Origin: Lachnospiraceae bacterium
GTDB taxonomy: Bacteria; Bacillota; Clostridia; Lachnospirales; Lachnospiraceae
Assembly (NCBI GenBank): GCA_022845955.1
Contig: AP025576.1
Span: 248,001-312,000, forward strand
Length of the DNA stretch: 64,000 nt
Reading direction: 5' to 3'
Below, in pieces: positions 51,228-60,216 of the stretch. How positions within the stretch are numbered: position 1 is the first letter of the stretch; each line of letters begins with the position of its first letter. The translations under genes were made by a program, and so were the position numbers. The notes beneath the pieces were generated by a model. It searched no databases and had not been told where the DNA came from. It saw only the letters and a program-made list of their open reading frames with translations.

Positions 51228-51257
51228 GTAACGGTTCAAACTTGTCTGAACGGTTAC
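51228..51257. repeat. Dispersed palindrome copy D
   Basis: Arms GTAACGGTTCA and TGAACGGTTAC (one mismatch) around AACTTGTC, in the leader of the spoIIE-like gene, 12 bases after the -10. It contains the 14-base core GTCTGAACGGTTAC. Confidence 0.75.
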
Positions 51258-51299
51258 GGAAAAGTGAGAGCCCTATAATGAGGAAAGGCGGGATGGAAT

Positions 51300-52511
51300 A
51301 TGAGAAACAAGGACACGGCGGATACGGCACAGTCCGTTTATCTTTTGGAATATGGAAGGCGTAAAATGAAAGTTTGTGCGGATACGTTTCAGAATCTGGC
51401 GCAGATATTCGGGGAAGAGGGCGAAAATGCGGAGGCGGACGGGGAAGCTGCCGCCAGGCAGACGAGAGCCGTTTTCCTTATGAGGAGAAAGCTGACGGAG
51501 GGCCGGCAGCTGTTTGCGGGAAACCTGAAGGAAATGGCGGATATGATGAATCAGGTAGCGGAAGAATCGGTCCGTTTCATCAGCCTGGGAGGCCGTAGGC
51601 AGAAGCAGATAGCGAAAGGGCTTTTGGGGGAGGGACTGGTGGCGAAGGATGTGTATCTGGTGCAGAAGGGGGACGGACGCATGGAACTTTCCGTGCTGCT
51701 GTCAACCAGAGGAAAAGCGTCCCGGACTGTGGAGGATGCCGCAGATTACCTGTCCGTGCTGTTGGATATGCGTCTGGTTTCCGCTAAAAGGAATCCATTT
51801 TTCATCGGTCAGACGCCGTTGTGTTTTTTCTTTGAAGAAGAACCTTTTTATTGCTATATGACCGGAACGGCCAGGGCGGTGAAGGAGACGGAGGAAGTTT
51901 CCGGTGATAATTACGCTTTTTTTGAAGCGGATGACGGGAATTTTACCATGGTTCTGTCGGACGGGATGGGATCCGGGGAAAATGCCTGCAGGGACAGCGA
52001 GGCGGTGGCGGATATGACGGAGGCCATGCTGGAAGCGGGCCTGCCACTGGAGATGGCCGTGCAGCTGGTCAACAGCGCGGTAGCCAGTGAGGGCAGGGAA
52101 GAAAACATGCCCACCCTGGATTTGTGCAGCGTGGATCTGTGCGAGGGGAGCTGCCGTTTCATGAAAACCGGAGCTGCCGTGAGTTTTATAAAAAGAGGCA
52201 GTATTGTGGAAAAAATAGACGGGGGAACCTTTCCGCTGGGCGCTTTCGGACATGCCCAGGCAAAACCTTCGGACTGCCAGCTGATGGATGGCGACTACAT
52301 AATCATGCTTTCCGACGGAATGACGGAAGGCTGGCCGGACGGGGACGGAGAGGACAGGCTGGAAAGCATGATTGGCCGTATCGGAGCGGTTTCTCCCGGA
52401 GAACTTGCCAATTCCATTATGAGATATGCCATCGAACAGTGCCAGGGGCGGATACGGGACGACATGACAGTCCTGACCGCGGGAATATGGGAAAGGTCAC
52501 AGGATTTTTGA
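51300..52511 (+). CDS. spoIIE: SpoIIE-like PP2C phosphatase lacking the membrane domain
   Basis: 403 residues against about 800 for classical SpoIIE. No membrane segment is seen. The N-terminal about 190 residues match the cytoplasmic regulatory region (FAGNLKEMADMMNQVAEES). The PP2C-type domain (about 195-400) has DNYAFFEADDGNFTMVLSDGMGSGENACRDS, given here as the metal-binding segments SDGMGSGENA and LDLCSVDLCEG, and later IIMLSDGMTEG and RDDMTVLTAGIW. SpoIIE dephosphorylates SpoIIAA to activate sigma-F. Position between divIC and tilS is the conserved spoIIE site. I see no frameshifted membrane-domain remnant in the 329-base gap upstream. Confidence 0.88.
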   Translation: MRNKDTADTAQSVYLLEYGRRKMKVCADTFQNLAQIFGEEGENAEADGEAAARQTRAVFLMRRKLTEGRQLFAGNLKEMADMMNQVAEESVRFISLGGRRQKQIAKGLLGEGLVAKDVYLVQKGDGRMELSVLLSTRGKASRTVEDAADYLSVLLDMRLVSAKRNPFFIGQTPLCFFFEEEPFYCYMTGTARAVKETEEVSGDNYAFFEADDGNFTMVLSDGMGSGENACRDSEAVADMTEAMLEAGLPLEMAVQLVNSAVASEGREENMPTLDLCSVDLCEGSCRFMKTGAAVSFIKRGSIVEKIDGGTFPLGAFGHAQAKPSDCQLMDGDYIIMLSDGMTEGWPDGDGEDRLESMIGRIGAVSPGELANSIMRYAIEQCQGRIRDDMTVLTAGIWERSQDF

Positions 52512-52536
52512 CTTTTCCCCGTTTTTTGGATATAGT
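52508..52536 (+). promoter_or_regulatory. Promoter of tilS-hpt
   Basis: TTGACT (52508-52513, overlapping the spoIIE stop), 17-base spacer, TATAGT (52531-52536). Confidence 0.7.
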
Positions 52537-52545
52537 ATACAAAAG

Positions 52546-52576
52546 GTAACCGTTCAGCCTTTGGCCGAATTGTTAC
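52546..52576. repeat. Dispersed palindrome copy G
   Basis: GTAACCGTTCAGCC pairs with GGCCGAATTGTTAC around TTT (three mismatches or wobble pairs). The left arm is the reverse complement of the core GTCTGAACGGTTAC with one change. It lies in the tilS leader, ten bases after the -10. Confidence 0.72.
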
Positions 52577-52611
52577 TACAAAAGAAAATAAGGGCTGAAG
52601 GCAAGTAAGAA

Positions 52612-54060
52612 ATGATAGAAAAAATCCGTCGTTATATGGATGAGCAGCATATGGCAGCAGAGGGAAGCAGGATCGTGATAGGGGTGTCCGGAGGGGCGGA
52701 CTCTGTCTGCCTGCTCCATGTGCTTGCCCGGCTTTCGGACCGCTGCGGCTGGAAGCTGGCGGCTGTGCATGTGAATCATCGGATCCGGAAGGAAGCGGGG
52801 GAGGATGCCGCCTACGTGGAGGAGAGCTGCAGGGGGCTGGGAATCCCCTTTTATCTCACGGAAGCTGATGTGGAACAGGAGGCGGGGCAGCAGCGGATTT
52901 CCGTGGAGGAGGCGGGCCGACAGGTCCGGTACCGGGCATTTGGAGAAGCGGCGGCCGATTTCGGGGCGGACCGGATCGCTGTGGCGCACAACCGGAATGA
53001 CCGGGCGGAAACCCTGCTTTTCCACATGTTCCGGGGGACCGGACTGGACGGTATGGCATCCATCCGCCCCGTAAGGGATTCGATTATCAGGCCTCTTCTG
53101 TGCGTGGGAAGAGAGGAAATCGAAGAATGGCTCAAAAAAAATAACATAAGCTGGTGTATAGATAAAAGTAATGATACGGATACTTATACCAGAAATAAAA
53201 TCCGCCGCCATATCCTTCCTTTTGCCAAAGAAGAGATCTGCCGCGAGGCCGACATCCACCTGGCACAGGAAGCGGAGCTGCTCATGCTGACAGCAGACTA
53301 TGTGAACCGGATGGCCCGGGAAGCGCTGGGACGCTGCCGCCGCGGTACGGATGGTCCGGAAATCCGGATCGATGTGATGGCTTTTGGAAGAGAGGAAGAA
53401 CTGCTGCGTACGCATATGCTGAAGCTGGTTCTGAAGGAGTTATCCAAAGGCGGGAAGGATATCGGGATGAGCCATATCCTTGATGTGGAGGCTCTGTTCC
53501 ATAAACAGGGGGGAAGAAAGATCATGCTTCCCTATGGACTGGAGGCGGTTCGCAGCTTCGGAGAGGTCGTCCTGCGGGTAAAGAACGGCGACGCGGGAGA
53601 AGAGTCCGTTCCGGAAACTGCTTTTTACTATGAGATCCGGAAAGAACTGCTGGAAAAAAGGAAGAAAGAGACACAACAGGAAGCGCCCGTTTGGCAAATC
53701 GATGCAGGAGAAGCGGGAGTCTTGGAATTTTCCGTGTTTGCAAGGGAAAATTCTCAGATTATTCCACAAAAAACATGTACGAAATGGTTGGATTATGATA
53801 GAATAGAATCTCTGGTACTTCGGACCAGACGGCCGGGGGACTATCTTGCCATCAATGACAGGCTTCAGAAGAAACGTCTGAAGGATTACCTGATCCAGGA
53901 AAAGATCCCGGTAGAGAAAAGAGAAAATCTGCTTCTGCTTGCGGACGGCAGCCATATCCTCTGGGTTGTGGGGCACCGCATAAGCAGTGCAGTGAAAGTA
54001 ACGGAAGACACAAAATGGGTACTCCGTATACACATAAGAGGAGGAAAAGAAAATGGCTGA
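52612..54060 (+). CDS. tilS: tRNA(Ile)-lysidine synthase
   Basis: 482 residues. Converts the wobble C of tRNA-Ile(CAU) to lysidine with ATP and lysine, changing both its codon and charging identity. The PP-loop motif is VIGVSGGADSVCLLHVL near the N-terminus. Family motifs AVHVNHRIRKEAGEDA and AVAHNRNDRAETLLFHMFRGTGLDG follow, and the C-terminal domain (about 380-480) contains VLRTRRPGDYL and KRLKDYLIQEKIP. The stop overlaps the hpt start by eight bases. Confidence 0.95.
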   Translation: MIEKIRRYMDEQHMAAEGSRIVIGVSGGADSVCLLHVLARLSDRCGWKLAAVHVNHRIRKEAGEDAAYVEESCRGLGIPFYLTEADVEQEAGQQRISVEEAGRQVRYRAFGEAAADFGADRIAVAHNRNDRAETLLFHMFRGTGLDGMASIRPVRDSIIRPLLCVGREEIEEWLKKNNISWCIDKSNDTDTYTRNKIRRHILPFAKEEICREADIHLAQEAELLMLTADYVNRMAREALGRCRRGTDGPEIRIDVMAFGREEELLRTHMLKLVLKELSKGGKDIGMSHILDVEALFHKQGGRKIMLPYGLEAVRSFGEVVLRVKNGDAGEESVPETAFYYEIRKELLEKRKKETQQEAPVWQIDAGEAGVLEFSVFARENSQIIPQKTCTKWLDYDRIESLVLRTRRPGDYLAINDRLQKKRLKDYLIQEKIPVEKRENLLLLADGSHILWVVGHRISSAVKVTEDTKWVLRIHIRGGKENG

Positions 54061-54580
54061 AAGAGTTAGGGTTTTATTACCAGAAGAGGAAGTGGATGCG
54101 AGAATCCAGGAAATAGGCGATCAGATCAGCAGGGATTATGCGGGAAAGCAGGTCCATCTGGTTTGTGTGCTGAAGGGCGGCAGCTTTTTTATGTGTGAGC
54201 TTGCCAAGAGGATTACCGTTCCGGTTTCCCTGGACTTCATGTCCGTATCCAGCTACGGAAGCTCCACCAAATCCAGCGGTATTGTCAAAATCGTGAAGGA
54301 TCTGGATGAACCTCTGAAGGATAAGGAAGTTATCATTGTGGAGGACATCGTGGATTCCGGCAGGACCCTGAGTTATCTGATGGAAATGATGAGGGACAGA
54401 GGGCCAAAGAGCCTGGCGCTGTGCACCCTTCTTGATAAACCGGAAAGAAGAGTTGTGGATGTAAATGTGAATTATACCGGCTTCCGGATTCCAGATGAGT
54501 TCGTGGTGGGCTACGGGCTTGATTATGACCAGAGATACAGAAATCTTCCGTACATTGGTGTGGTGGAATTTGATGATTAA
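54053..54580 (+). CDS. hpt: Hypoxanthine phosphoribosyltransferase
   Basis: 175 residues. Salvages hypoxanthine and guanine to IMP and GMP using PRPP. The PRPP-binding motif is VIIVEDIVDSGRTLSYLMEMM. An early LVCVLKGGSFFMCELAKRI loop and the C-terminal DEFVVGYGLDYDQRYRNLPYIG are canonical. Gene order tilS-hpt-ftsH is conserved in Firmicutes, and GAGGAGG precedes the ATG inside the end of tilS. Confidence 0.96.
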   Translation: MAERVRVLLPEEEVDARIQEIGDQISRDYAGKQVHLVCVLKGGSFFMCELAKRITVPVSLDFMSVSSYGSSTKSSGIVKIVKDLDEPLKDKEVIIVEDIVDSGRTLSYLMEMMRDRGPKSLALCTLLDKPERRVVDVNVNYTGFRIPDEFVVGYGLDYDQRYRNLPYIGVVEFDD

Positions 54581-54586
54581 TTGATA

Positions 54587-54611
54587 AAGAAGCTGCGTAA
54601 AGCAGCTTCTT
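54587..54611 (+). terminator. Hairpin between hpt and ftsH
   Basis: AAGAAGCTGC pairs perfectly with GCAGCTTCTT around GTAAA, six bases after the hpt stop. The T run after it is poor, so partial termination or mRNA processing is likely. Its position argues against the longer in-frame ftsH start at 54581. Confidence 0.6.
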
Positions 54612-54679
54612 CGTTTGAAAAAAAGAAGGTTGGCATGCGTCTGAGGCTGCAGGGATCTTCTGAAAAAGGAGGAAAGACA

Positions 54680-56530
54680 TTGGGAAAAAATATCAGGGGC
54701 TTTAATCTGATCTTTATTTTACTGCTCGGAGCGCTTCTTCTGATGGTGTGGTCCAGTTCCATGAACCAGATGCAGGACAATTATACCAGAGGGGCACTGG
54801 AAAAGGATTTGGAGGCGGGTAATGTAAGCAGCGCCATTATCAGTCAGAATAAGGAAACCCCCACCGGTTCCGTCACCGTTATGCTCAAGGGCGGGGATAA
54901 CCGTACCGTCTATGTGACGAATGTGGAGGAAGCCATTACGCTTTTTGAAGAAAGCGGTATTGATCCGGTGGTGCGTGATGTGCCCAGAGAAAGCTGGTTT
55001 ATGAATTCCATGCTGCCGGTACTGGTGGTTGGCGTTGTCATCATGGTATTTTTCTTTATGATGATGAATGCCCAGAATGCTGGAGCAGGCGCCGGCAGCA
55101 ACAAAATGATGAATTTCGGCAAAAGCCGCGCCAGAATGAGTGTGGGAAATGAGAATAAAATAACGCTGAAGGATGTGGCCGGGCTGAAGGAGGAAAAAGA
55201 GGAGCTGCAGGAAATAGTGGATTTCCTGAGAGAGCCTTCCAAGTTTACCAAGGTCGGTGCCAGGATTCCCAAGGGGGTTCTTCTGGAGGGCCCTCCCGGA
55301 ACCGGTAAAACTCTGCTCGCCAAGGCGATCGCCGGGGAAGCCAATGTTCCTTTTTTCAGTATATCTGGATCCGACTTCGTGGAGATGTTTGTAGGTGTGG
55401 GTGCTTCCAGGGTCCGTGACCTGTTTGAGGAAGCTAAGAAAAATTCACCCTGTATTGTGTTTATCGATGAAATTGATGCGGTTGCAAGACGCAGGGGCAC
55501 CGGTATGGGCGGCGGACATGACGAAAGGGAACAGACCCTGAATCAGCTGCTTGTGGAAATGGACGGCTTCGGCGTGAACGAAGGCATCATAGTGATGGCG
55601 GCAACCAACCGTGTGGATATCCTGGATCCCGCCATTCTGCGCCCGGGACGTTTTGACCGCAAGATCAGTGTGGGTACACCTGACGTGGGCGGCAGGGAGG
55701 ATATTCTGAAGCTTCATGCCAGGAATAAGCCGCTTGCAGAAAACGTGAATTTAAAACAGGTCGCTCAGACGACCGCCGGTTTTACCGGGGCGGATCTGGA
55801 AAACCTTTTGAATGAGGCCGCTATCCTGGCTGCCGAAGCGGATCGGGTGTTTGTGGCCCAGGAAGATATCCAGAGAGCTTTTATCAAGGTAGGGATCGGT
55901 TCGGAGAAAAGAAGCCGCATTATTTCCGATGCCGAGAAGAAAATCACCGCCTACCATGAATCGGGCCATGCCATCCTGTTCCATGTGCTTCCTGATGTGG
56001 GGCCGGTTTATACCGTATCCATCATCCCCACAGGTATCGGTGCCGCCGGCTATACCATGCCGCTTCCCGAACGGGACGATATGTTTATGACAAAGGGCAG
56101 GCTGGAGGAAGAAATCATGGTTTCCCTGGGCGGCCGTATTGCAGAGCAGATCATTTTTGACGATATTACCACCGGGGCATCCAGCGATATCAAGAAAGCC
56201 ACCAAGCTTGCCAGAAAGATGGTTACCCGCTTTGGTATGTCCGACAATATCGGTGTGGTATGCTATGACGACGATGATGATGAAGTGTTTATCGGAAGGG
56301 ATCTGGCCCATGCCAAATCCCACAGTGAGCTGATCAGCGGGGAAATTGACAAAGAAGTCAAAGAAATCATTGACAGATGCTACAGTAAGGCAAAGGAGAT
56401 TATTCTGGAAAATATGGAGGTTCTCCACAGTTCCGCAGAACTTCTTCTGCAGAAAGAAAAAATCACCCGGGAAGAGTTTGAAGACCTGTTCCGGAAGGAT
56501 AAGCCCTTTTTCGATACAGTTACCATTTAG
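54680..56530 (+). CDS. ftsH: ATP-dependent zinc metalloprotease FtsH
   Basis: 616 residues. A membrane AAA+ protease that degrades membrane and regulatory proteins. Two membrane segments (about 9-27 and 112-133) flank a small external domain. The AAA domain has Walker [15 protein letters not shown], Walker [12 protein letters not shown], and the second region of homology [15 protein letters not shown]. The protease domain has the zinc motif HESGHAI and the further ligand Asp in [13 protein letters not shown] chose TTG 54680, with AAAGGAGG eight bases upstream. The C-terminus is short and ends [10 protein letters not shown]. Confidence 0.95.
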   Translation: MGKNIRGFNLIFILLLGALLLMVWSSSMNQMQDNYTRGALEKDLEAGNVSSAIISQNKETPTGSVTVMLKGGDNRTVYVTNVEEAITLFEESGIDPVVRDVPRESWFMNSMLPVLVVGVVIMVFFFMMMNAQNAGAGAGSNKMMNFGKSRARMSVGNENKITLKDVAGLKEEKEELQEIVDFLREPSKFTKVGARIPKGVLLEGPPGTGKTLLAKAIAGEANVPFFSISGSDFVEMFVGVGASRVRDLFEEAKKNSPCIVFIDEIDAVARRRGTGMGGGHDEREQTLNQLLVEMDGFGVNEGIIVMAATNRVDILDPAILRPGRFDRKISVGTPDVGGREDILKLHARNKPLAENVNLKQVAQTTAGFTGADLENLLNEAAILAAEADRVFVAQEDIQRAFIKVGIGSEKRSRIISDAEKKITAYHESGHAILFHVLPDVGPVYTVSIIPTGIGAAGYTMPLPERDDMFMTKGRLEEEIMVSLGGRIAEQIIFDDITTGASSDIKKATKLARKMVTRFGMSDNIGVVCYDDDDDEVFIGRDLAHAKSHSELISGEIDKEVKEIIDRCYSKAKEIILENMEVLHSSAELLLQKEKITREEFEDLFRKDKPFFDTVTI

Positions 56531-56632
56531 TCAATTGTGAAAAAGTACTGAAAATGATAGGATGAATTTGTGATATTTGTGAATTCTGGGTATGTACAAA
56601 ATGGGATGGGTTTGCTATTATAATATTCGTAA

Positions 56633-56640
56633 CCCCCCCC
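56633..56640. repeat. C8 homopolymer tract
   Basis: Eight Cs in the 333-base gap between ftsH and the GH13 gene, in a region otherwise holding only a terminator and a weak leader. Confidence 0.6.
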
Positions 56641-56690
56641 AATACATTATATAGTTTTTTGCTATACCCCATAAGAAATACCTTCTCTAA

Positions 56691-56720
56691 AAAGGACAGC
56701 CATAAAAAGCTGTCTTTTTT
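56691..56720 (+). terminator. Terminator downstream of ftsH
   Basis: AAAGGACAGC pairs with GCTGTCTTTT (one G-U pair) and runs into TTTTTT. It lies 160 bases after the ftsH stop. Confidence 0.8.
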
Positions 56721-56863
56721 ACTGTCCGTCAGGAAGGGAAAGCCTTATGGGAAAAGGCTTGAATGTAAGCGGGCTTTACGTTACAATGGAGAAGGAATAT
56801 CTCCAAATTTAGGCATTCCCGGGTATGTACCAAGGAATGCATGAGAGCAAGGGTGTTTGTATT

Positions 56864-59023
56864 ATGAATTTTGAACGGTTTTTGCGGGGCGAACAGCATC
56901 AGTATATCAGCAGCATGCGGCCGGTCCTCAGCAAAAGAGCTCTGTTCAGTGATACCACGGAAAATTTTATATCACCGGCAGAACCGGCACCATACAGTGA
57001 AGTGACGATTTCCTTCCGGGCAAAAAAGAACAATCTGGACCGGGTATTTTTTGTCTGTCAGGGCCAGAAGAATCTGATGTTCAAAGCATCGTCAGATTCT
57101 CTTTTTGACTATTACGAATACCGGCAGCAGCTGGATAACGATAAAATCACCTATTACTTTGAAGTACAGTCGGGAAAAGCAAGGTGCTATTTTGATACAA
57201 GAGGCGTGGTAAAGCAGACCGAGGAGCATTATCATTTCTGCATTATTCCCGGTTTTTCCACACCGGCCTGGGCAAAAGGTGCGGTGATGTATCAGATATA
57301 TGTGGATCGTTTTTATAACGGCGATCCCGCCAACGATGTACTTACGGGAGAATACCATTATATCGGAGATAAATCCAGAAAGGTGGAAGACTGGTACCGG
57401 TATCCTTCCCAGATGGACGTGAGGGATTTTTACGGAGGGGATCTGCAGGGTGTCCTGGATAAGATGGATTATCTGCAGGATCTGGGTATCGATGTGATTT
57501 ACTTTAACCCCCTGTTCGTATCGCCGTCCAACCATAAATATGACATACAGGATTATGATTATATTGACCCCCATGTGGGTAAAATAGTATCGGAAGAAGG
57601 GGATCTTCTTCCGGACTGGCAGCACGAAAACCGTTTTGCCGGCCGTTACATCAACCGTGTGACCAACAAGGCGAACCTGGAGGCCAGCAACGAGCTGTTT
57701 ATCAAGGTGGTAAGGGAAGCCCACCGGCGAGGGATGCGCGTCATTATTGATGGTGTGTTCAACCATTGCGGATCCTTTAATAAATGGCTGGATCGGGAAC
57801 GGATTTACGAGGGCAGGGAAGGTTATGCCAAGGGCGCTTTTATTGACAGGGATAGTCCGTACCATGATTATTTCATGTTCCACGATGAGAACCGGTTTCC
57901 TTATAACCCTACCTACGACGGCTGGTGGGGCCATGATACCCTTCCCAAGCTGAATTATGAAGGCTCCCGGGAGCTTTATGAATACATTATGAAAATTGCC
58001 GCCAAATGGGTTTCCCCTCCTTTTAACGCAGACGGCTGGAGACTGGATGTGGCTGCCGATTTGGGCCATTCCCCGGATTTTAACCACCGTTTCTGGCGGG
58101 ACTTCCGCAGAAGCGTAAAAAGTGCCAATCCCAATGCGATTATACTGGCGGAGCATTACGGGGATCCTTCCTCCTGGCTTCAGGGGGATCAGTGGGATAC
58201 GGTGATGAATTATGACGCTTTTATGGAACCGGTTACCTGGTTCCTTACCGGGATGCAGAAGCACAGCGACGACTACCGGCAGGACCTGTACGGCAATGGG
58301 GAAAGCTTCTGGGGGGCTATGGGCTACCACAGCGCTTGCTTTGCCACTCCATCCATGCAGGTTGCCATGAATGAACTTTCCAACCACGATCATTCCCGTT
58401 TCCTGACCCGCACCAATAAAAAGGTGGGCCGTATGAATACCCTGGGACCGGAGGCGGCCAATCAGGGAGTGGACGGGGCGGTAATGAGGGAAGCGGTATT
58501 GATCCAGATGACATGGCCCGGGGCACCCACAATTTACTACGGAGATGAGGCGGGGCTGTGCGGTTTCACCGATCCGGATAACCGGCGCACGTATCCCTGG
58601 GGAAGAGAGGATAAAGAGATGATAGCCTACCACAGGGATATCATCCGTGTGCACAAGGAGAACCAGGAATTCAAAACCGGATCCATCAAATGGATGCTCA
58701 CCGGCTACAACATGATCGGTTACGCCCGTTTTACAAAAGATAACCATTCCATCATACTTATCAACAACAATGACCATGAAATGACGAAGGAGCTGTCCGT
58801 CTGGGAACTGGGGATACCCAGGGAAGCGGAAATGACAAGGCTCATGTTCACCGGAAGGGAAGGATACCAAACAGAACCGGTGTCTTATCCGGTAAACGCG
58901 GGGAAAATAACGGTGACGCTGCCTCCCGTTTCAGGTATCATCCTGCAGCACAGGAATGAGCCTGTCAGAAAACCGGTGGATTTAAGTAACAGTTCCGGCT
59001 TGTCCAAACTGTTTCGGATTTAA
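56864..59023 (+). CDS. GH13 neopullulanase/cyclomaltodextrinase-like amylase
   Basis: 719 residues, cytoplasmic. A CBM34-like N-terminal domain (about 1-115) precedes the GH13 barrel. Catalytic residues are Asp in DGWRLDVAADLGH, Glu in IILAEHYGD and Asp in LSNHDHSRF; conserved region I is IIDGVFNHCG. The DGWWGHDTLPKLNYE segment fits GH13_20 enzymes that cleave cyclodextrins, pullulan and maltodextrins inside the cell. A C-terminal beta domain (about 610-700) ends the protein. ATG 56864 is preceded by GCAAGGGTG; an in-frame start at 56825 is less likely. It stands alone after ftsH. Confidence 0.93.
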   Translation: MNFERFLRGEQHQYISSMRPVLSKRALFSDTTENFISPAEPAPYSEVTISFRAKKNNLDRVFFVCQGQKNLMFKASSDSLFDYYEYRQQLDNDKITYYFEVQSGKARCYFDTRGVVKQTEEHYHFCIIPGFSTPAWAKGAVMYQIYVDRFYNGDPANDVLTGEYHYIGDKSRKVEDWYRYPSQMDVRDFYGGDLQGVLDKMDYLQDLGIDVIYFNPLFVSPSNHKYDIQDYDYIDPHVGKIVSEEGDLLPDWQHENRFAGRYINRVTNKANLEASNELFIKVVREAHRRGMRVIIDGVFNHCGSFNKWLDRERIYEGREGYAKGAFIDRDSPYHDYFMFHDENRFPYNPTYDGWWGHDTLPKLNYEGSRELYEYIMKIAAKWVSPPFNADGWRLDVAADLGHSPDFNHRFWRDFRRSVKSANPNAIILAEHYGDPSSWLQGDQWDTVMNYDAFMEPVTWFLTGMQKHSDDYRQDLYGNGESFWGAMGYHSACFATPSMQVAMNELSNHDHSRFLTRTNKKVGRMNTLGPEAANQGVDGAVMREAVLIQMTWPGAPTIYYGDEAGLCGFTDPDNRRTYPWGREDKEMIAYHRDIIRVHKENQEFKTGSIKWMLTGYNMIGYARFTKDNHSIILINNNDHEMTKELSVWELGIPREAEMTRLMFTGREGYQTEPVSYPVNAGKITVTLPPVSGIILQHRNEPVRKPVDLSNSSGLSKLFRI

Positions 59024-59115
59024 AAACGAGCCGAAAAAATTTCTTGCAATTCCGATAAAGGTATGGTTAAATGTATATTGTTGGAGACGGATATCCGTCT
59101 CCGGCAATAGAAAAT

Positions 59116-59197
59116 GGATGGATTCCCGAGTGGCCAAAGGGGACAGACTGTAAATCTGCTGCAAATTGCTTCGGTGGTTCGAATCCACCTCCATCCA
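59116..59197 (+). tRNA. tRNA-Tyr (GTA)
   Basis: 82 bases. Acceptor stem GGATGGA/TCCATCC, anticodon loop CTGTAAA giving GTA, long variable arm as in class II tRNAs, T-arm GGTGGTTCGAATCCACC. CCA is not encoded. Confidence 0.95.
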
Positions 59198-59244
59198 TTA
59201 TCCACAGACATGTGCAGCTTCTGCACACAGGCTGCGGATGGTCT

Positions 59245-59328
59245 GCCGGCATGGCGGAATTGGCAGACGCAAGGGACTTAAAATCCCTCGGGAGCAATCC
59301 CGTACCGGTTCAAGTCCGGTTGCCGGCA
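59245..59328 (+). tRNA. tRNA-Leu (TAA)
   Basis: 84 bases. Acceptor stem GCCGGCA/TGCCGGC, anticodon loop with TAA, long variable arm (CGGGAGCAATCCCG), T-arm CCGGTTCAAGTCCGG. CCA is not encoded. It lies 47 bases after tRNA-Tyr and probably shares its transcript. Confidence 0.95.
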
Positions 59329-59347
59329 CTTAATAATAACGGATGAG

Positions 59348-59389
59348 GACTCTCTGTCAATCAATTATGGCTGACAGAGAGTCTTTTTC
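59348..59389 (+). terminator. Terminator of tRNA-Tyr/tRNA-Leu
   Basis: GACTCTCTGTCA pairs perfectly with TGACAGAGAGTC (12 bp, 12-base loop), followed by TTTTTC. Confidence 0.9.
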
Positions 59390-59406
59390 TATAAAATCGG
59401 GGGAGG

Positions 59407-60020
59407 ATGAAAAAACGTGAAACAAGCAACAGCGCGGGATTGGGGAAAAAGTTTATTGGGATACCTTCCGGGATATAACATACTGGTGTGAAAACTGCTT
59501 CCGGGAGTATGGGGAATATGGGATAAATGAGTACGGCTGGTTCAGCCTGCATTTGAATTTAAAGGTGTTCAGGCTGGGGCGTCTGCAATTCCAGACGACG
59601 GAAGCGGAGAGGGATATCACAGGCACCGCGGAGGGAAAGGTTTACCATATCCCTATGGGAACACCTGTTATCCAGGTGCATATTCCCCAGGGAGATCCCC
59701 TGATAAAAGAGGACTGTGAGGAATCCTTCCGGCAGGCCTATACATGGTTTGGACGGGAAATCCCATACCTGTGCCATTCCTGGCTTCTGTATCCCGGCCT
59801 GACGGAGTTGTTCAAGCCGGATTCCAATATTATACGGTTTCAGGAGCTGTTTTCCCTGCTGCAGACGGATACGGAAGGGACGGAAGCGGAATGGCGGATT
59901 TTCGGGAAGGTGCTGCCTGAACCCCGGGAATACCCGGAGAATACCGGCTTGCAGAAGGCGGCAAAGCAATATCTGCTGGAGGGGAAAAAGCTGGGGAACG
60001 GACTTGGGATTCATTTGTAA
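59407..60020 (+). pseudogene. Degraded acyltransferase-like gene (N-terminal part lost, frameshift)
   Basis: The last 155 codons (from 59553) form an open frame resembling the C-terminal part of acyltransferase-domain (GNAT-like, DUF5596-type) proteins: FRLGRLQFQ, YHIPMGTPVIQVHIPQGDPL, CHSWLLYPGL and SNIIRFQELF. The same frame reads upstream through YWDTFRDITYWCENCFREYGEYG, still family-like, to a stop at 59418, with no ATG. An ATG with GGGGGAGG upstream (59407) lies in another frame and stops after 23 codons at 59478. The family is usually longer by about 100 N-terminal residues. So this looks like a 5'-truncated, frameshifted remnant. Confidence 0.6.
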
Positions 60021-60216
60021 AGGGGAATAGTATAATGGTAAGTGTCCAAGTCATGTGCGGATGCCGTCTTTTTGCCTTCATGATGTCGGCTATACGATAG
60101 TTGTAGGAAAGTCACGGATTCCGTTTACATTAGTGATAAATACGGCTATACTAATGAAAAGAAATACTGTTTGTGTCTGATATTTCCAAAGATACTACCT
60201 GATAGGAGGGAGTCAT

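Noticed and set aside
54581-54679. N-terminal extension of ftsH from a TTG at 54581
   Set aside because: It would translate through a perfect 10-bp hairpin, and a much better ribosome site precedes TTG 54680.
57092-58870. 592-codon open frame on the minus strand
   Set aside because: Lies entirely antisense to the GH13 gene, which has intact catalytic motifs; the translation shows no recognisable domain and no ribosome site.
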